Source: JAQBQZ01 sp964554765 (GTDB lineage: Bacteria; Patescibacteriota; Minisyncoccia; Phycocordibacterales; CAIRYW01). From it: a DNA stretch of 13,006 nucleotides. The position numbers and the translations under genes were made by a program. The stretch is from contig CAZKPS010000018.1 of assembly GCA_964554765.1 (NCBI GenBank), positions 1 through 13,006 on the forward strand. The letters run 5' to 3'. Below, one piece after another: positions 5,621 through 11,335 of this stretch (its first letter is position 1; every line of letters begins with the position of its first letter). The notes under the pieces are model-generated. The model saw nothing but the letters and a program-made list of their open reading frames with translations. It was not told where the DNA came from and made no database searches.

Positions 5621-5809
5621 AGAATCTATTTGAAAATTAATAAATAATATAAAACCTAAAATTTTAAGGAAAAACTGAAGGATGAGGAAGGAGGCATAAC
5701 TGTGTTATGCTGACTGACGAAACTTCAGTTTTTACCGAAATTTTATGTTTTAGATATTCAAGATGATTGGTCCGGTTTATTATAAACGGTTAATTTTCAA
5801 ATAGATTCT
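5621..5809. repeat. 189-bp nested inverted-repeat element of unknown kind
   Basis: This fills most of the gene-free stretch 5496-5808. The ends are a perfect 20-bp inverted repeat (5621-5640 with 5790-5809). Inside, 5646-5669 and 5734-5759 pair imperfectly; then a perfect 11-bp stem, AAAAACTGAAG (5670-5680) with CTTCAGTTTTT (5723-5733); then an asymmetric internal loop (GATGAGGAAGGAG opposite TGACTGACGAAA); then a 7-bp terminal hairpin, GCATAAC-TGT-GTTATGC (5694-5710). The right arm has about 27 extra nt, 5760-5789, with its own small hairpin (CCGGTTTA/TAAACGG). The right end reaches the first base of the FtsB-like gene's stop codon. No target-site duplication is seen. The A5/T5 inner stem could terminate transcription in either direction. 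It could be a MITE-like element, a structured RNA, or an elaborate terminator. Confidence 0.6.
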
Positions 5810-6177
5810 TACCAAAGCCAGTTCCAAAACCTCTCGAAAAACCCTGATTTTTCTTCTTTAGTTTCGACAATTTCGTCTGGCACAATAATAGCCACATTCT
5901 CACCCGGCTTTACGACATTGAACTTTTCTCTAATTTCCCTCTCAATGCCATCATTCTCGTTGAGTCTTGATATCTCTAAATTTAAAAGCTCTTTTCGTCC
6001 TTCTAAATCTTTTAGTCTCATCGCTGTTTCATTGCGAGCAAGAACACTCTCTCTGTTTCGAAGATAGATATTGAAAACACCCTTTGCTGTAAAGACGAGG
6101 ATAAACAATAGGATGATCAGTGTTGTCCTTGAGTAGATACGACCTTTGATTTGTTTTTGCGTCTCAAATTTGCGCAT
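5809..6177 (-). CDS. FtsB/DivIC-like septum formation initiator
   Basis: A 122-aa bitopic inner-membrane protein of the FtsB/DivIC (FtsL-like) family, part of the divisome core that links FtsQ-type proteins to septal peptidoglycan synthesis. Layout: a short basic cytoplasmic tail (1-17), one TM helix at about 18-36 (RTTLIILLFILVFTAKGVF), a coiled coil at about 40-78 (heptad-like LARNETAMRLKDLEGRKELL), and the family signature GIEREIREKFNVVKPGENVAII at 77-98. The tail ends in an aromatic FFERFWNWLW. The ATG at 6177 is the first in frame. A weak -10 (TAAAAT) lies about 18 nt upstream, divergent from the 36-aa peptide gene. The stop codon abuts the 189-bp inverted repeat. Confidence 0.88.
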   Translation of the reverse strand: MRKFETQKQIKGRIYSRTTLIILLFILVFTAKGVFNIYLRNRESVLARNETAMRLKDLEGRKELLNLEISRLNENDGIEREIREKFNVVKPGENVAIIVPDEIVETKEEKSGFFERFWNWLW

Positions 6178-6198
6178 AAATGTTTTGGTAGATAGATT

Positions 6199-6226
6199 TT
6201 AACATAAACGGAGACTATGTTATACT
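6199..6226 (+). promoter_or_regulatory. Promoter of the 36-aa membrane peptide, with a possible operator
   Basis: -35 TTAACA (6199-6204), 16-nt spacer, -10 TATACT (6221-6226). An inverted repeat AACATA-N9-TATGTT (6201-6206 with 6216-6221) overlaps both elements and could be an operator. The region also faces the divergent FtsB-like gene. Confidence 0.55.
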
Positions 6227-6254
6227 GCCTCCATATTAAATTAATACCATATTT

Positions 6255-6365
6255 ATGTTTTTATTCGGAACAAGAGCAAAAAAATACATCAAAATCATAT
6301 TTTCAATCTTTGGTGTACTCATTATAATTAGTATGATACTCCTCTATCTCCCTGGACTTTATTAA
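6255..6365 (+). CDS. 36-aa single-TM membrane peptide
   Basis: A short frame starting at ATG 6255 and ending TAA at 6365. It encodes a basic N-terminus (MFLFGTRAKKYIK), one strongly hydrophobic helix at about 13-33 (IIFSIFGVLIIISMILLYL) and the end PGLY. I believe it is real because a good promoter lies upstream with a leader of about 22 nt, a strong terminator lies downstream, and the layout is that of a positive-inside membrane microprotein. Similar tiny proteins are, from memory, frequent in Parcubacteria, but no function is known. It is divergent from the FtsB-like gene and convergent with lepA, so it forms its own transcription unit. Confidence 0.65.
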   Translation: MFLFGTRAKKYIKIIFSIFGVLIIISMILLYLPGLY

Positions 6366-6390
6366 TAGCTTTTGGTCAGTAGAAAATACT

Positions 6391-6424
6391 AAACAGCATG
6401 GCACCGTAGGTACCATGCTGTTTT
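6391..6424 (+). terminator. Bidirectional terminator between the 36-aa peptide and lepA
   Basis: Stem AAACAGCATGGCACC (6391-6405) with GGTACCATGCTGTTT (6409-6423), loop GTA. There is one C-A mismatch on the plus strand, which becomes a T-G wobble on the minus strand, so it pairs fully in lepA mRNA. A- and T-runs flank both sides. Confidence 0.85.
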
Positions 6425-6455
6425 ATTCATTACTTATTATTTACTACTTATTTAC
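6425..6455 (-). repeat. A+T-rich degenerate 7-nt repeat after lepA
   Basis: Read on the minus strand from the lepA stop, the spacer divides into GTAAATA, AGTAGTA, AATAATA, AGTAATG, AATAAAA. The stop codon is part of the tract, as at valS, and the tract leads into a terminator. Confidence 0.45.
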
Positions 6456-8251
6456 TCATTCTTCATCATCTTCATAAACACATCGTGAGAGATATTTACA
6501 TTTCCTTTTCCACGTTCTTTCATTTTTTCTTTACCTTTCTTTTGTTTTTCGAGGAGCTTTTTCTTTCGTGTTACATCACCTCCATAGAGATATCCAGTCA
6601 CGTCCTTTCGCATAGCAGAAAGGGTCTCAGAAGAAATAATTCGCCCATCCGCTTTGGCTTGAATCTTTGTCACAAAGAGCTGTCGCGGCAATACTGAGTG
6701 TAGTCTCTTCACTGCTTTCTCCGCTTCTTCCTGAAGTCGTCGTTTTGCTACCACACGTGTGAACGCTTCGACAGGTTCTTCTGCTACAAGAATATCCATT
6801 CGGAGCACATCAGCATTTCGCATTGATTCAAATTCATACGAGAGTGATGCATACCCAGACGACACACTCTTGAGTTCATCAAAAAAGTTTCTCATAAGTT
6901 CTCGAAGTGGCATCTTAATATCGAGTGACATTCGCCCATCTCCAAAACTCGTCACCTCCCCGAGCTCTGCCTCGTGATCATAGAGAAGTTGGTAGATAGG
7001 CCCCGTATAATGAGATGGAGTAATAATAGTCACAGATACCCATGGTTCGCGGATATTTGATACTTGACCATGCTCAGGAAAAAGAGATGGTGAATATACC
7101 ATTACCTGCTTTCCATTCTTCATAGTCACCTCATATGTGATTGATGGAGTAGCAATCACAAGCTCAAGCTGGAATTCTCTCTTCAATCGCTCTGCAATAA
7201 TCTCAAGGTGAAGTAGTCCCAAAAATCCACATCGATATCCACGTCCGAGTGATCCTGATGATTCTTCTTCATAAGAAAAAGATGAATCAGAAAGTGAAAG
7301 TCGTCCAAGTGCTTGCTTCAAAAGTTCAAAATCATCCGCATCTTCAGGATAGATCGATGCCCACACCACAGGAGCGGGCTTCATATATCCCATAAGTTCT
7401 GGCATAGGGTTTCGAAATCCTGTGATTGTATCTCCCACCGATGCAATACCTGGCTCTTTGATACCTGTGACAATATATCCAATCTCACCTGCACCAATAC
7501 TTTCTTTTGGAGTTTCTGCTGGATAAAACACACCAGTCTCGAGTGCAAAGAATTTCTTGCTTGCAACTTTAAACATAAGTTCATCACCCTTCTTTACCCT
7601 CCCATCCATCACTCGGATATACACAATTACACCTTTATGGTTTGAATATTGAAAGTCGAACACAAGTCCACGAAAACCTTTTGTATCTGGAAGATCTGTT
7701 TTTGGTGCAGGAATCTTTTTGATGATTTCTTCGAGAAGTGCTGGTACACCCTGACCAGTCTTACCTGATGTCTCCATTACCTCATCTTCATCACAGCCGA
7801 GAAGTTTTATGATTTCTTCCTTTACTTCCTTGATTCGCGCGATTGGTGAATCAATCTTTGAAAGCACAGGAATTATTTTGATCCCTGCTTTCTTTGCCAT
7901 TTCGAGAGTTGTAAGAGTCTGTGCCTGTACACCCTGAGTTGCATCTACGAGCAGAATTGAACCTTCTACCGCCTTGAGTGCACGAGATACTTCGTATGAA
8001 AAGTCGATGTGTCCCGGAGTGTCAATAAGATTTAGGATATAGTCTTTCCCCTCATATGTGTACTGCATACGCACTGGTCGCATCTTAATAGTGATACCCT
8101 TCTCTCTCTCGAGCTCCATATCATCAAGCACCTGATCTTTCATCTTTCGGGCTTCAATAGTATTGGTCACCTCAAGCATTCGGTCTGCAAGGGTCGATTT
8201 ACCATGGTCTATATGGGCAATAATTGAGAAATTTCTTATGTTTTCTAACAT
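6452..8251 (-). CDS. lepA: Elongation factor 4 (LepA) GTPase
   Basis: A 599-aa ribosome-associated translational GTPase, full length for the family. G1 is AHIDHGKST at 12-20; the switch I region contains EREKGITIK; G3 is DTPGH at 77-81; G4 reads SKID at 131-134 instead of NKxD; G5 reads SGKTG at 162-166. Domain II, the EF-G-like domains III and V (GFLGLLHLEI; later DVLVAEEPVEAF-type strands) and the LepA-specific C-terminal domain (KADGRIISSETLSAMRKDVTGYLYGGD, KKLLEKQKKGK) follow in order. LepA acts on stalled or assembling ribosomes. ATG 8251 is supported by a promoter whose -10 ends 6 nt before it, predicting a leaderless mRNA. The Ser codon in G4 is TCA, two changes from an Asn codon, so a single read error does not explain it. 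Confidence 0.98.
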   Translation of the reverse strand: MLENIRNFSIIAHIDHGKSTLADRMLEVTNTIEARKMKDQVLDDMELEREKGITIKMRPVRMQYTYEGKDYILNLIDTPGHIDFSYEVSRALKAVEGSILLVDATQGVQAQTLTTLEMAKKAGIKIIPVLSKIDSPIARIKEVKEEIIKLLGCDEDEVMETSGKTGQGVPALLEEIIKKIPAPKTDLPDTKGFRGLVFDFQYSNHKGVIVYIRVMDGRVKKGDELMFKVASKKFFALETGVFYPAETPKESIGAGEIGYIVTGIKEPGIASVGDTITGFRNPMPELMGYMKPAPVVWASIYPEDADDFELLKQALGRLSLSDSSFSYEEESSGSLGRGYRCGFLGLLHLEIIAERLKREFQLELVIATPSITYEVTMKNGKQVMVYSPSLFPEHGQVSNIREPWVSVTIITPSHYTGPIYQLLYDHEAELGEVTSFGDGRMSLDIKMPLRELMRNFFDELKSVSSGYASLSYEFESMRNADVLRMDILVAEEPVEAFTRVVAKRRLQEEAEKAVKRLHSVLPRQLFVTKIQAKADGRIISSETLSAMRKDVTGYLYGGDVTRKKKLLEKQKKGKEKMKERGKGNVNISHDVFMKMMKNE

Positions 8252-8257
8252 TTCTTG

Positions 8258-8286
8258 AGTATAGCAGAAGAATTACAGAGTATAAA
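8258..8286 (-). promoter_or_regulatory. lepA: Promoter of lepA, predicted leaderless
   Basis: On the minus strand, TTTATA (8281-8286), 17 nt, TATACT (8258-8263), then CAAGAA and the ATG. The transcript would begin at or within a base or two of the start codon. Confidence 0.6.
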
Positions 8287-8313
8287 GACATCAAGTTAAA
8301 GAACCTCGAACTA

Positions 8314-8341
8314 TTGATTTAATATCAAAATATGGTATAGT
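8314..8341 (+). promoter_or_regulatory. Promoter of the first membrane-anchored hypothetical gene
   Basis: -35 TTGATT (8314-8319), 16-nt spacer, -10 TATAGT (8336-8341). Transcription would begin near 8348, giving a leader of about 86 nt that holds a 17-bp hairpin. Confidence 0.6.
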
Positions 8342-8377
8342 TTAATTAGTGATCATTGAGATTGGTGTGAGGATAGA

Positions 8378-8426
8378 ATTGGTTTTGGAGTCTGGGTTAT
8401 GTGTATATTCAGACTCCACAACCAAT
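8378..8426 (+). promoter_or_regulatory. Leader hairpin A, just before a hypothetical gene
   Basis: ATTGGTTTTGGAGTCTG (8378-8394) pairs with CAGACTCCACAACCAAT (8410-8426): 17 bp with one T-C mismatch and a 15-nt loop. It ends 7 nt before the ATG at 8434. A similar hairpin (9015-9067) stands at the same place before the next gene. No Shine-Dalgarno lies between hairpin and ATG. Confidence 0.6.
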
Positions 8427-8433
8427 CATTCAA

Positions 8434-8895
8434 ATGCACAGAAAATACCTCATCAAATTTTGCAAAGTAATTGCCTACACATTCTTAGCACTAGGGATTT
8501 TTATATCTCTATTGATAGTGACAATGGGATTTGCTCCCACCCTTTGGATTCCAGATTTCCAAGCTTGGAAAGCGAGAAACACAATCAACGAGATTGTACC
8601 TCTCCTAAAAGAAAAGAAGGGGTTTGAGTACCAGCAATTTGAAGATACGCTCACTGGTCCCCATATATGGGCCAGAATAAACACAAAGGAGACAAGTTAC
8701 ATTGTTAACTACTGGGAGGATTCTCGGCCGTTAAGTAAAGGTGACCCATTCGCAGGAAAAAGGGTTCTTACTATAAAAGCCGACGATAAATGGTTTGAGG
8801 ACCCGGGTCTCACAGGCACGCCAATAGAATGGTGGAGAGTGTCTGAATACCTTTTTTGCCTCAAGGACATTGCTCAATCGATGAAAAACCTCTGA
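8434..8895 (+). CDS. Unrecognised membrane-anchored protein (153 aa)
   Basis: I do not recognise a family. An N-terminal signal anchor (HRKYLIKFCK then AYTFLALGIFISLLIVTMGF, about 2-33) is followed by a soluble domain of about 120 residues, likely outside the membrane. That domain is aromatic-rich with a beta-like pattern (GPHIWARINTKETSYIVNYW) and ends in a short helix (YLFCLKDIAQSMKNL). Two cysteines are present, C10 in the anchor region and one near the C-terminus. ATG 8434 is preferred over an in-frame GTG at 8401 because the GTG lies in the loop of leader hairpin A and because the next gene starts at the matching distance from its own hairpin. It has its own promoter and a terminator, so it is monocistronic. 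It ends with TGA. Confidence 0.65.
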   Translation: MHRKYLIKFCKVIAYTFLALGIFISLLIVTMGFAPTLWIPDFQAWKARNTINEIVPLLKEKKGFEYQQFEDTLTGPHIWARINTKETSYIVNYWEDSRPLSKGDPFAGKRVLTIKADDKWFEDPGLTGTPIEWWRVSEYLFCLKDIAQSMKNL

Positions 8896-8909
8896 TCGCT
8901 CACAGTCGC

Positions 8910-8950
8910 ACCCCGCCACTCATCAGAGTTAGTGCGGGGTCGTTTTTTTT
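8910..8950 (+). terminator. Terminator between the two hypothetical genes
   Basis: ACCCCGCCACT (8910-8920) with AGTGCGGGGT (8931-8940): a 7-bp G+C stem, one bulged C, then 3 bp, followed by CG and eight T residues. TCTGAT at the upstream stop codon (8891-8896) could pair with ATCAGA in the loop (8922-8927). Confidence 0.82.
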
Positions 8951-8955
8951 AATAA

Positions 8956-8984
8956 TTGACTTTTTTCCCAAGAAATTGCATTAT
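8956..8984 (+). promoter_or_regulatory. Promoter of the second membrane-anchored hypothetical gene
   Basis: -35 TTGACT (8956-8961), 17-nt spacer, -10 CATTAT (8979-8984), directly after the upstream terminator's T-run. The expected leader is about 82 nt. Confidence 0.5.
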
Positions 8985-9014
8985 CAACGAATTGTTTGCT
9001 CTTTATCATTAGGA

Positions 9015-9067
9015 GGTTGGTTGTGGAATTTAGCTCGTATTTTATTGGCTTAGTTCCGCAACAAACC
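9015..9067 (+). promoter_or_regulatory. Leader hairpin B, holding a Shine-Dalgarno and a GTG start
   Basis: GGTTGGTTGTGGAA (9015-9028) pairs with TTCCGCAACAAACC (9054-9067): 14 positions with one G-A mismatch and one U-G wobble, loop of 25 nt. It ends 5 nt before the ATG at 9073. Its 5' arm shares the end of an AGGAGG Shine-Dalgarno (9011-9016) and a GTG codon (9023). The stem core TTGGTTkTGGA is shared with hairpin A. Confidence 0.55.
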
Positions 9068-9076
9068 CTAAAATGA
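9023..9076 (+). CDS. Possible 17-residue leader peptide coupled to the next gene
   Basis: GTG 9023 is preceded at an ideal 6-nt distance by AGGAGG (9011-9016), the best Shine-Dalgarno seen in the window. The frame reads VEFSSYFIGLVPQQTLK and stops at TGA 9074-9076, overlapping the ATG (9073) of the next gene as ATGA. That gene has no Shine-Dalgarno of its own, so coupled translation is a natural reading. The start region is paired in hairpin B. The frame is very short and may be chance. Confidence 0.35.
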   Translation: MEFSSYFIGLVPQQTLK

Positions 9077-9516
9077 AAAACATAACATTAGTCCTTCTCT
9101 CTATTATGGTCGTGTGCTTTGGCACATACATCAATATGAAGAAATCTTCAGGATACCATAATACCCCAGAGGTATTATCATCCAAGGCAAAAGCTAGTAG
9201 ACTCCTTGCTCGACTCATTGCAAATTCAGATAGCTTTCAGGAGTATAACGCCATTAACAGCTTCGGAAGTATAAATATCACAGCCCACACAAATGGAATG
9301 GAGATAATCTACCGAAAAGATAGTGATGGTGAATGGTTGCAGATTAACACTCCTGATTCAAAGTTCCTGGACAGATCTGTAACAGGAAGGGTCACAGGTG
9401 CCTCACACGTGAGTAGCAAAGGTAAACCAGACAAAGAAATCTGGGAGATTTTCAGGAGAAGTAGAGCAGAGTGGCAAAAAAAGTATGACGACCTCCTCAC
9501 AGAGTTACAGTTGTAA
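9073..9516 (+). CDS. Unrecognised membrane-anchored protein (147 aa)
   Basis: No family recognised. A short N-terminal anchor or signal segment (NITLVLLSIMVVCFGTYI, about 3-20, KK at 23-24) is followed by a helical region (SSKAKASRLLARLIANSDSF), a central part with beta character (GSINITAHTNGMEIIYR, GEWLQINT) and a charged C-terminal helix (KEIWEIFRRSRAEWQKKYDD). It shares no evident sequence with the preceding 153-aa protein apart from the general layout, a similar size and a similar leader hairpin. The start at 9073 overlaps the stop of the putative leader peptide (ATGA). It has its own promoter at 8956-8984 and ends before the hairpins at 9539-9599. Confidence 0.65.
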   Translation: MKNITLVLLSIMVVCFGTYINMKKSSGYHNTPEVLSSKAKASRLLARLIANSDSFQEYNAINSFGSINITAHTNGMEIIYRKDSDGEWLQINTPDSKFLDRSVTGRVTGASHVSSKGKPDKEIWEIFRRSRAEWQKKYDDLLTELQL

Positions 9517-9538
9517 CTACCCACAACATCACCACGCG

Positions 9539-9570
9539 GTCCCCGCCTTACAGCTGGGACTATTTTTATT
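9539..9570 (+). terminator. Weak terminator after the 147-aa protein gene
   Basis: GTCCC (9539-9543) pairs with GGGAC (9556-9560), followed by TATTTTTATT. The stem is short, and GCGG/CCGC (9536-9546) is an alternative pairing. Confidence 0.4.
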
Positions 9571-9572
9571 TT

Positions 9573-9599
9573 ATGCACCGCAGCGTAGCTGCGGTGCAT
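9573..9599. other. Perfect 12-bp hairpin between convergent genes
   Basis: ATGCACCGCAGC-GTA-GCTGCGGTGCAT, perfect. It lies between the 147-aa protein gene and murJ. It has no proper T-run on the exit side of either strand (TTGTACTT on plus, AAAATAAAAA on minus), so it may stall polymerase or protect 3' ends rather than act as a classic terminator. Plus-strand 9604-9646 then has an ACTT-rich short-period spacer running to the murJ stop. Confidence 0.5.
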
Positions 9600-9646
9600 T
9601 TGTACTTAGACTTGAATACTTGCTTACTTGAGACCTGTTAACTTAA

Positions 9647-11323
9647 TTAGATTTCCTCTTTATCAGGTGCCACCACACTCACCTTCCAAACCTTTCCCTT
9701 AATACTCTTTATCATTTCCTCCATTTCCTTGTTACCCAAAAGCTTAAGAGTAATAAACCATACAAAAATTCCTACAAGCCCCGCCAAGAGTCCCTGACTA
9801 AAGATTCCTGCGAGTGTTTTTGTCTCAAGGACATATGAAGAACCTCCGAGTACGAAATACGCAGATACACCGAGGAGAAATGATCCTGCAGCAGATTGAA
9901 TAAATGTCTCTTTAATGGTCGCTAAAAATCCTTTGTAGTGTCGGTCAAAATAAATAAGAAAAAGAAGTAAACCAACAAGACTTCCCAGAGTAAACCCGAG
10001 CGGAAGTGCTAATATCTCCGTACCAGACACATCACTTACTTTGAATATAAGAGCTACAATATCTTTAATATACGGAAAGACGAAAAAAAACTTGTAGATA
10101 GCAAACGATGATACTACAGTCACCGCAGCAGCGATACCTGAAATAATGAGAGGAATCTTAGTCTTACCTGATGCATAATATGCGCGGACAAATAGAAGAT
10201 TTGCACTCTGTGCGACAGCAGAAATAGAAAAGAGTGCAAAGCAAGCGGCAGTAAGTCGTGTATCGTTCCAAGAAAAAGCTCCGGTACCAAATATTGTTCG
10301 AACAATTTGTGCACGGTCTATAATAAAAAGTGCCATAACAGGAAGCGAAAGAAATATAATATGCCGAAGTGCTACAGATACATGTCTTACAAATTCTTTC
10401 TTTTCTCCACTCACAAATAGCTTTGACAGAGTTGGAAATGCGGCCATCGAATAACTCACACCAATAATTGTCATAGGTACTGACTGAAGATTATATGCGA
10501 AAGTAAATATAGAAATAGACCCTTCCGCCATACGAGACGCTAGGGAAACAAGAATGATAAGTAGAATATTTACAAGTGCAAGTGTAAGTGTCCGAGGAAG
10601 CGAAATTATCGCAATATTTTTGAGTCTACTCCATACTATTGGCAACACAATATCAGGAAAAAGCATCACAGAACGCGCAAACGGAATCTGTATACATGCA
10701 TGAAGGATTGATCCGAACACAACACCAATCACCACCCCTTTGATACCAAATATTGGAAAGAGTACAATGAGTCCTAAAATAATAGCCATATTATACAATA
10801 CCGGCGAGAGTGCGTAGAGAGCAAATCTTTTATGTGATTGTATGATAGTTGAAAGAAAATTTGAGAATCCAAGAAATATAGGTGATAACAATAAGATACG
10901 AGAAAGTACAACAACACTGTCTTGTGACTCCGGAGACATTTTGCCAAACAAAAGTGACACCAGTAATGGCATTGCAAAAAACACCAGAACAGAAACAAAA
11001 ATAATAAGCACAAAAAAACCACTCCACACCTCATCTATAAATTTTTTGGCACTACCCTCACCTTCACCTATCTTTTCTTGAAGAAAAGGAATAATCACTG
11101 ATGCTGAAACGATTGATGCTACAGAAGCAAATATAAGATCTGGAATACGAAATGACGCATAATATACGTCGAGCATTGCTCCAGCACCAAAATAATGTGC
11201 CAAAAGTCTATCCCGAAAAAGACCTAAAAACTGTGACAACAAGGCAAAAAAACCCAAAAGATAAGCAGCTTCGTGAATGCCCTCTGTTGCTCCTCCGAAT
11301 GCCTTGAATAGTTTTTTAACCAT
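9647..11323 (-). CDS. murJ: Lipid II flippase MurJ (MviN)
   Basis: A 558-aa polytopic membrane protein of the MOP/MurJ family that flips lipid II across the cytoplasmic membrane for peptidoglycan synthesis. N-terminal hallmarks are present: LGFFALLSQFLGLFRDRLLAHYFGAGAMLDVYYASFRIPDLIF (residues about 24-66) with the conserved RD of TM1-2, then ASVIIPFLQEK. Later blocks include PVLYNMAIILGLI, the MurJ-type SVPMTIIGVSYSMAAFPTLSKL, and the C-terminal-half RAYYASGKTKIPLIISGIAA. About 14 hydrophobic segments can be counted, usual for the family. The ATG at 11323 lies 12 nt after the stop of the O-antigen-ligase-like gene, so both belong to one transcript. Either lipid II or a polysaccharide lipid carrier is a plausible substrate given that neighbour, but lipid II is the default. 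Confidence 0.95.
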   Translation of the reverse strand: MVKKLFKAFGGATEGIHEAAYLLGFFALLSQFLGLFRDRLLAHYFGAGAMLDVYYASFRIPDLIFASVASIVSASVIIPFLQEKIGEGEGSAKKFIDEVWSGFFVLIIFVSVLVFFAMPLLVSLLFGKMSPESQDSVVVLSRILLLSPIFLGFSNFLSTIIQSHKRFALYALSPVLYNMAIILGLIVLFPIFGIKGVVIGVVFGSILHACIQIPFARSVMLFPDIVLPIVWSRLKNIAIISLPRTLTLALVNILLIILVSLASRMAEGSISIFTFAYNLQSVPMTIIGVSYSMAAFPTLSKLFVSGEKKEFVRHVSVALRHIIFLSLPVMALFIIDRAQIVRTIFGTGAFSWNDTRLTAACFALFSISAVAQSANLLFVRAYYASGKTKIPLIISGIAAAVTVVSSFAIYKFFFVFPYIKDIVALIFKVSDVSGTEILALPLGFTLGSLVGLLLFLIYFDRHYKGFLATIKETFIQSAAGSFLLGVSAYFVLGGSSYVLETKTLAGIFSQGLLAGLVGIFVWFITLKLLGNKEMEEMIKSIKGKVWKVSVVAPDKEEI

Positions 11324-11335
11324 AGTAGCGTGGAC

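Noticed and set aside
8349..8627. 92-codon frame starting at GTG 8349, and the GTG 8401 extension of the 153-aa protein
   Set aside because: The first runs across the hairpin and the real gene in another frame with no domain-like character. The second starts in the hairpin loop.
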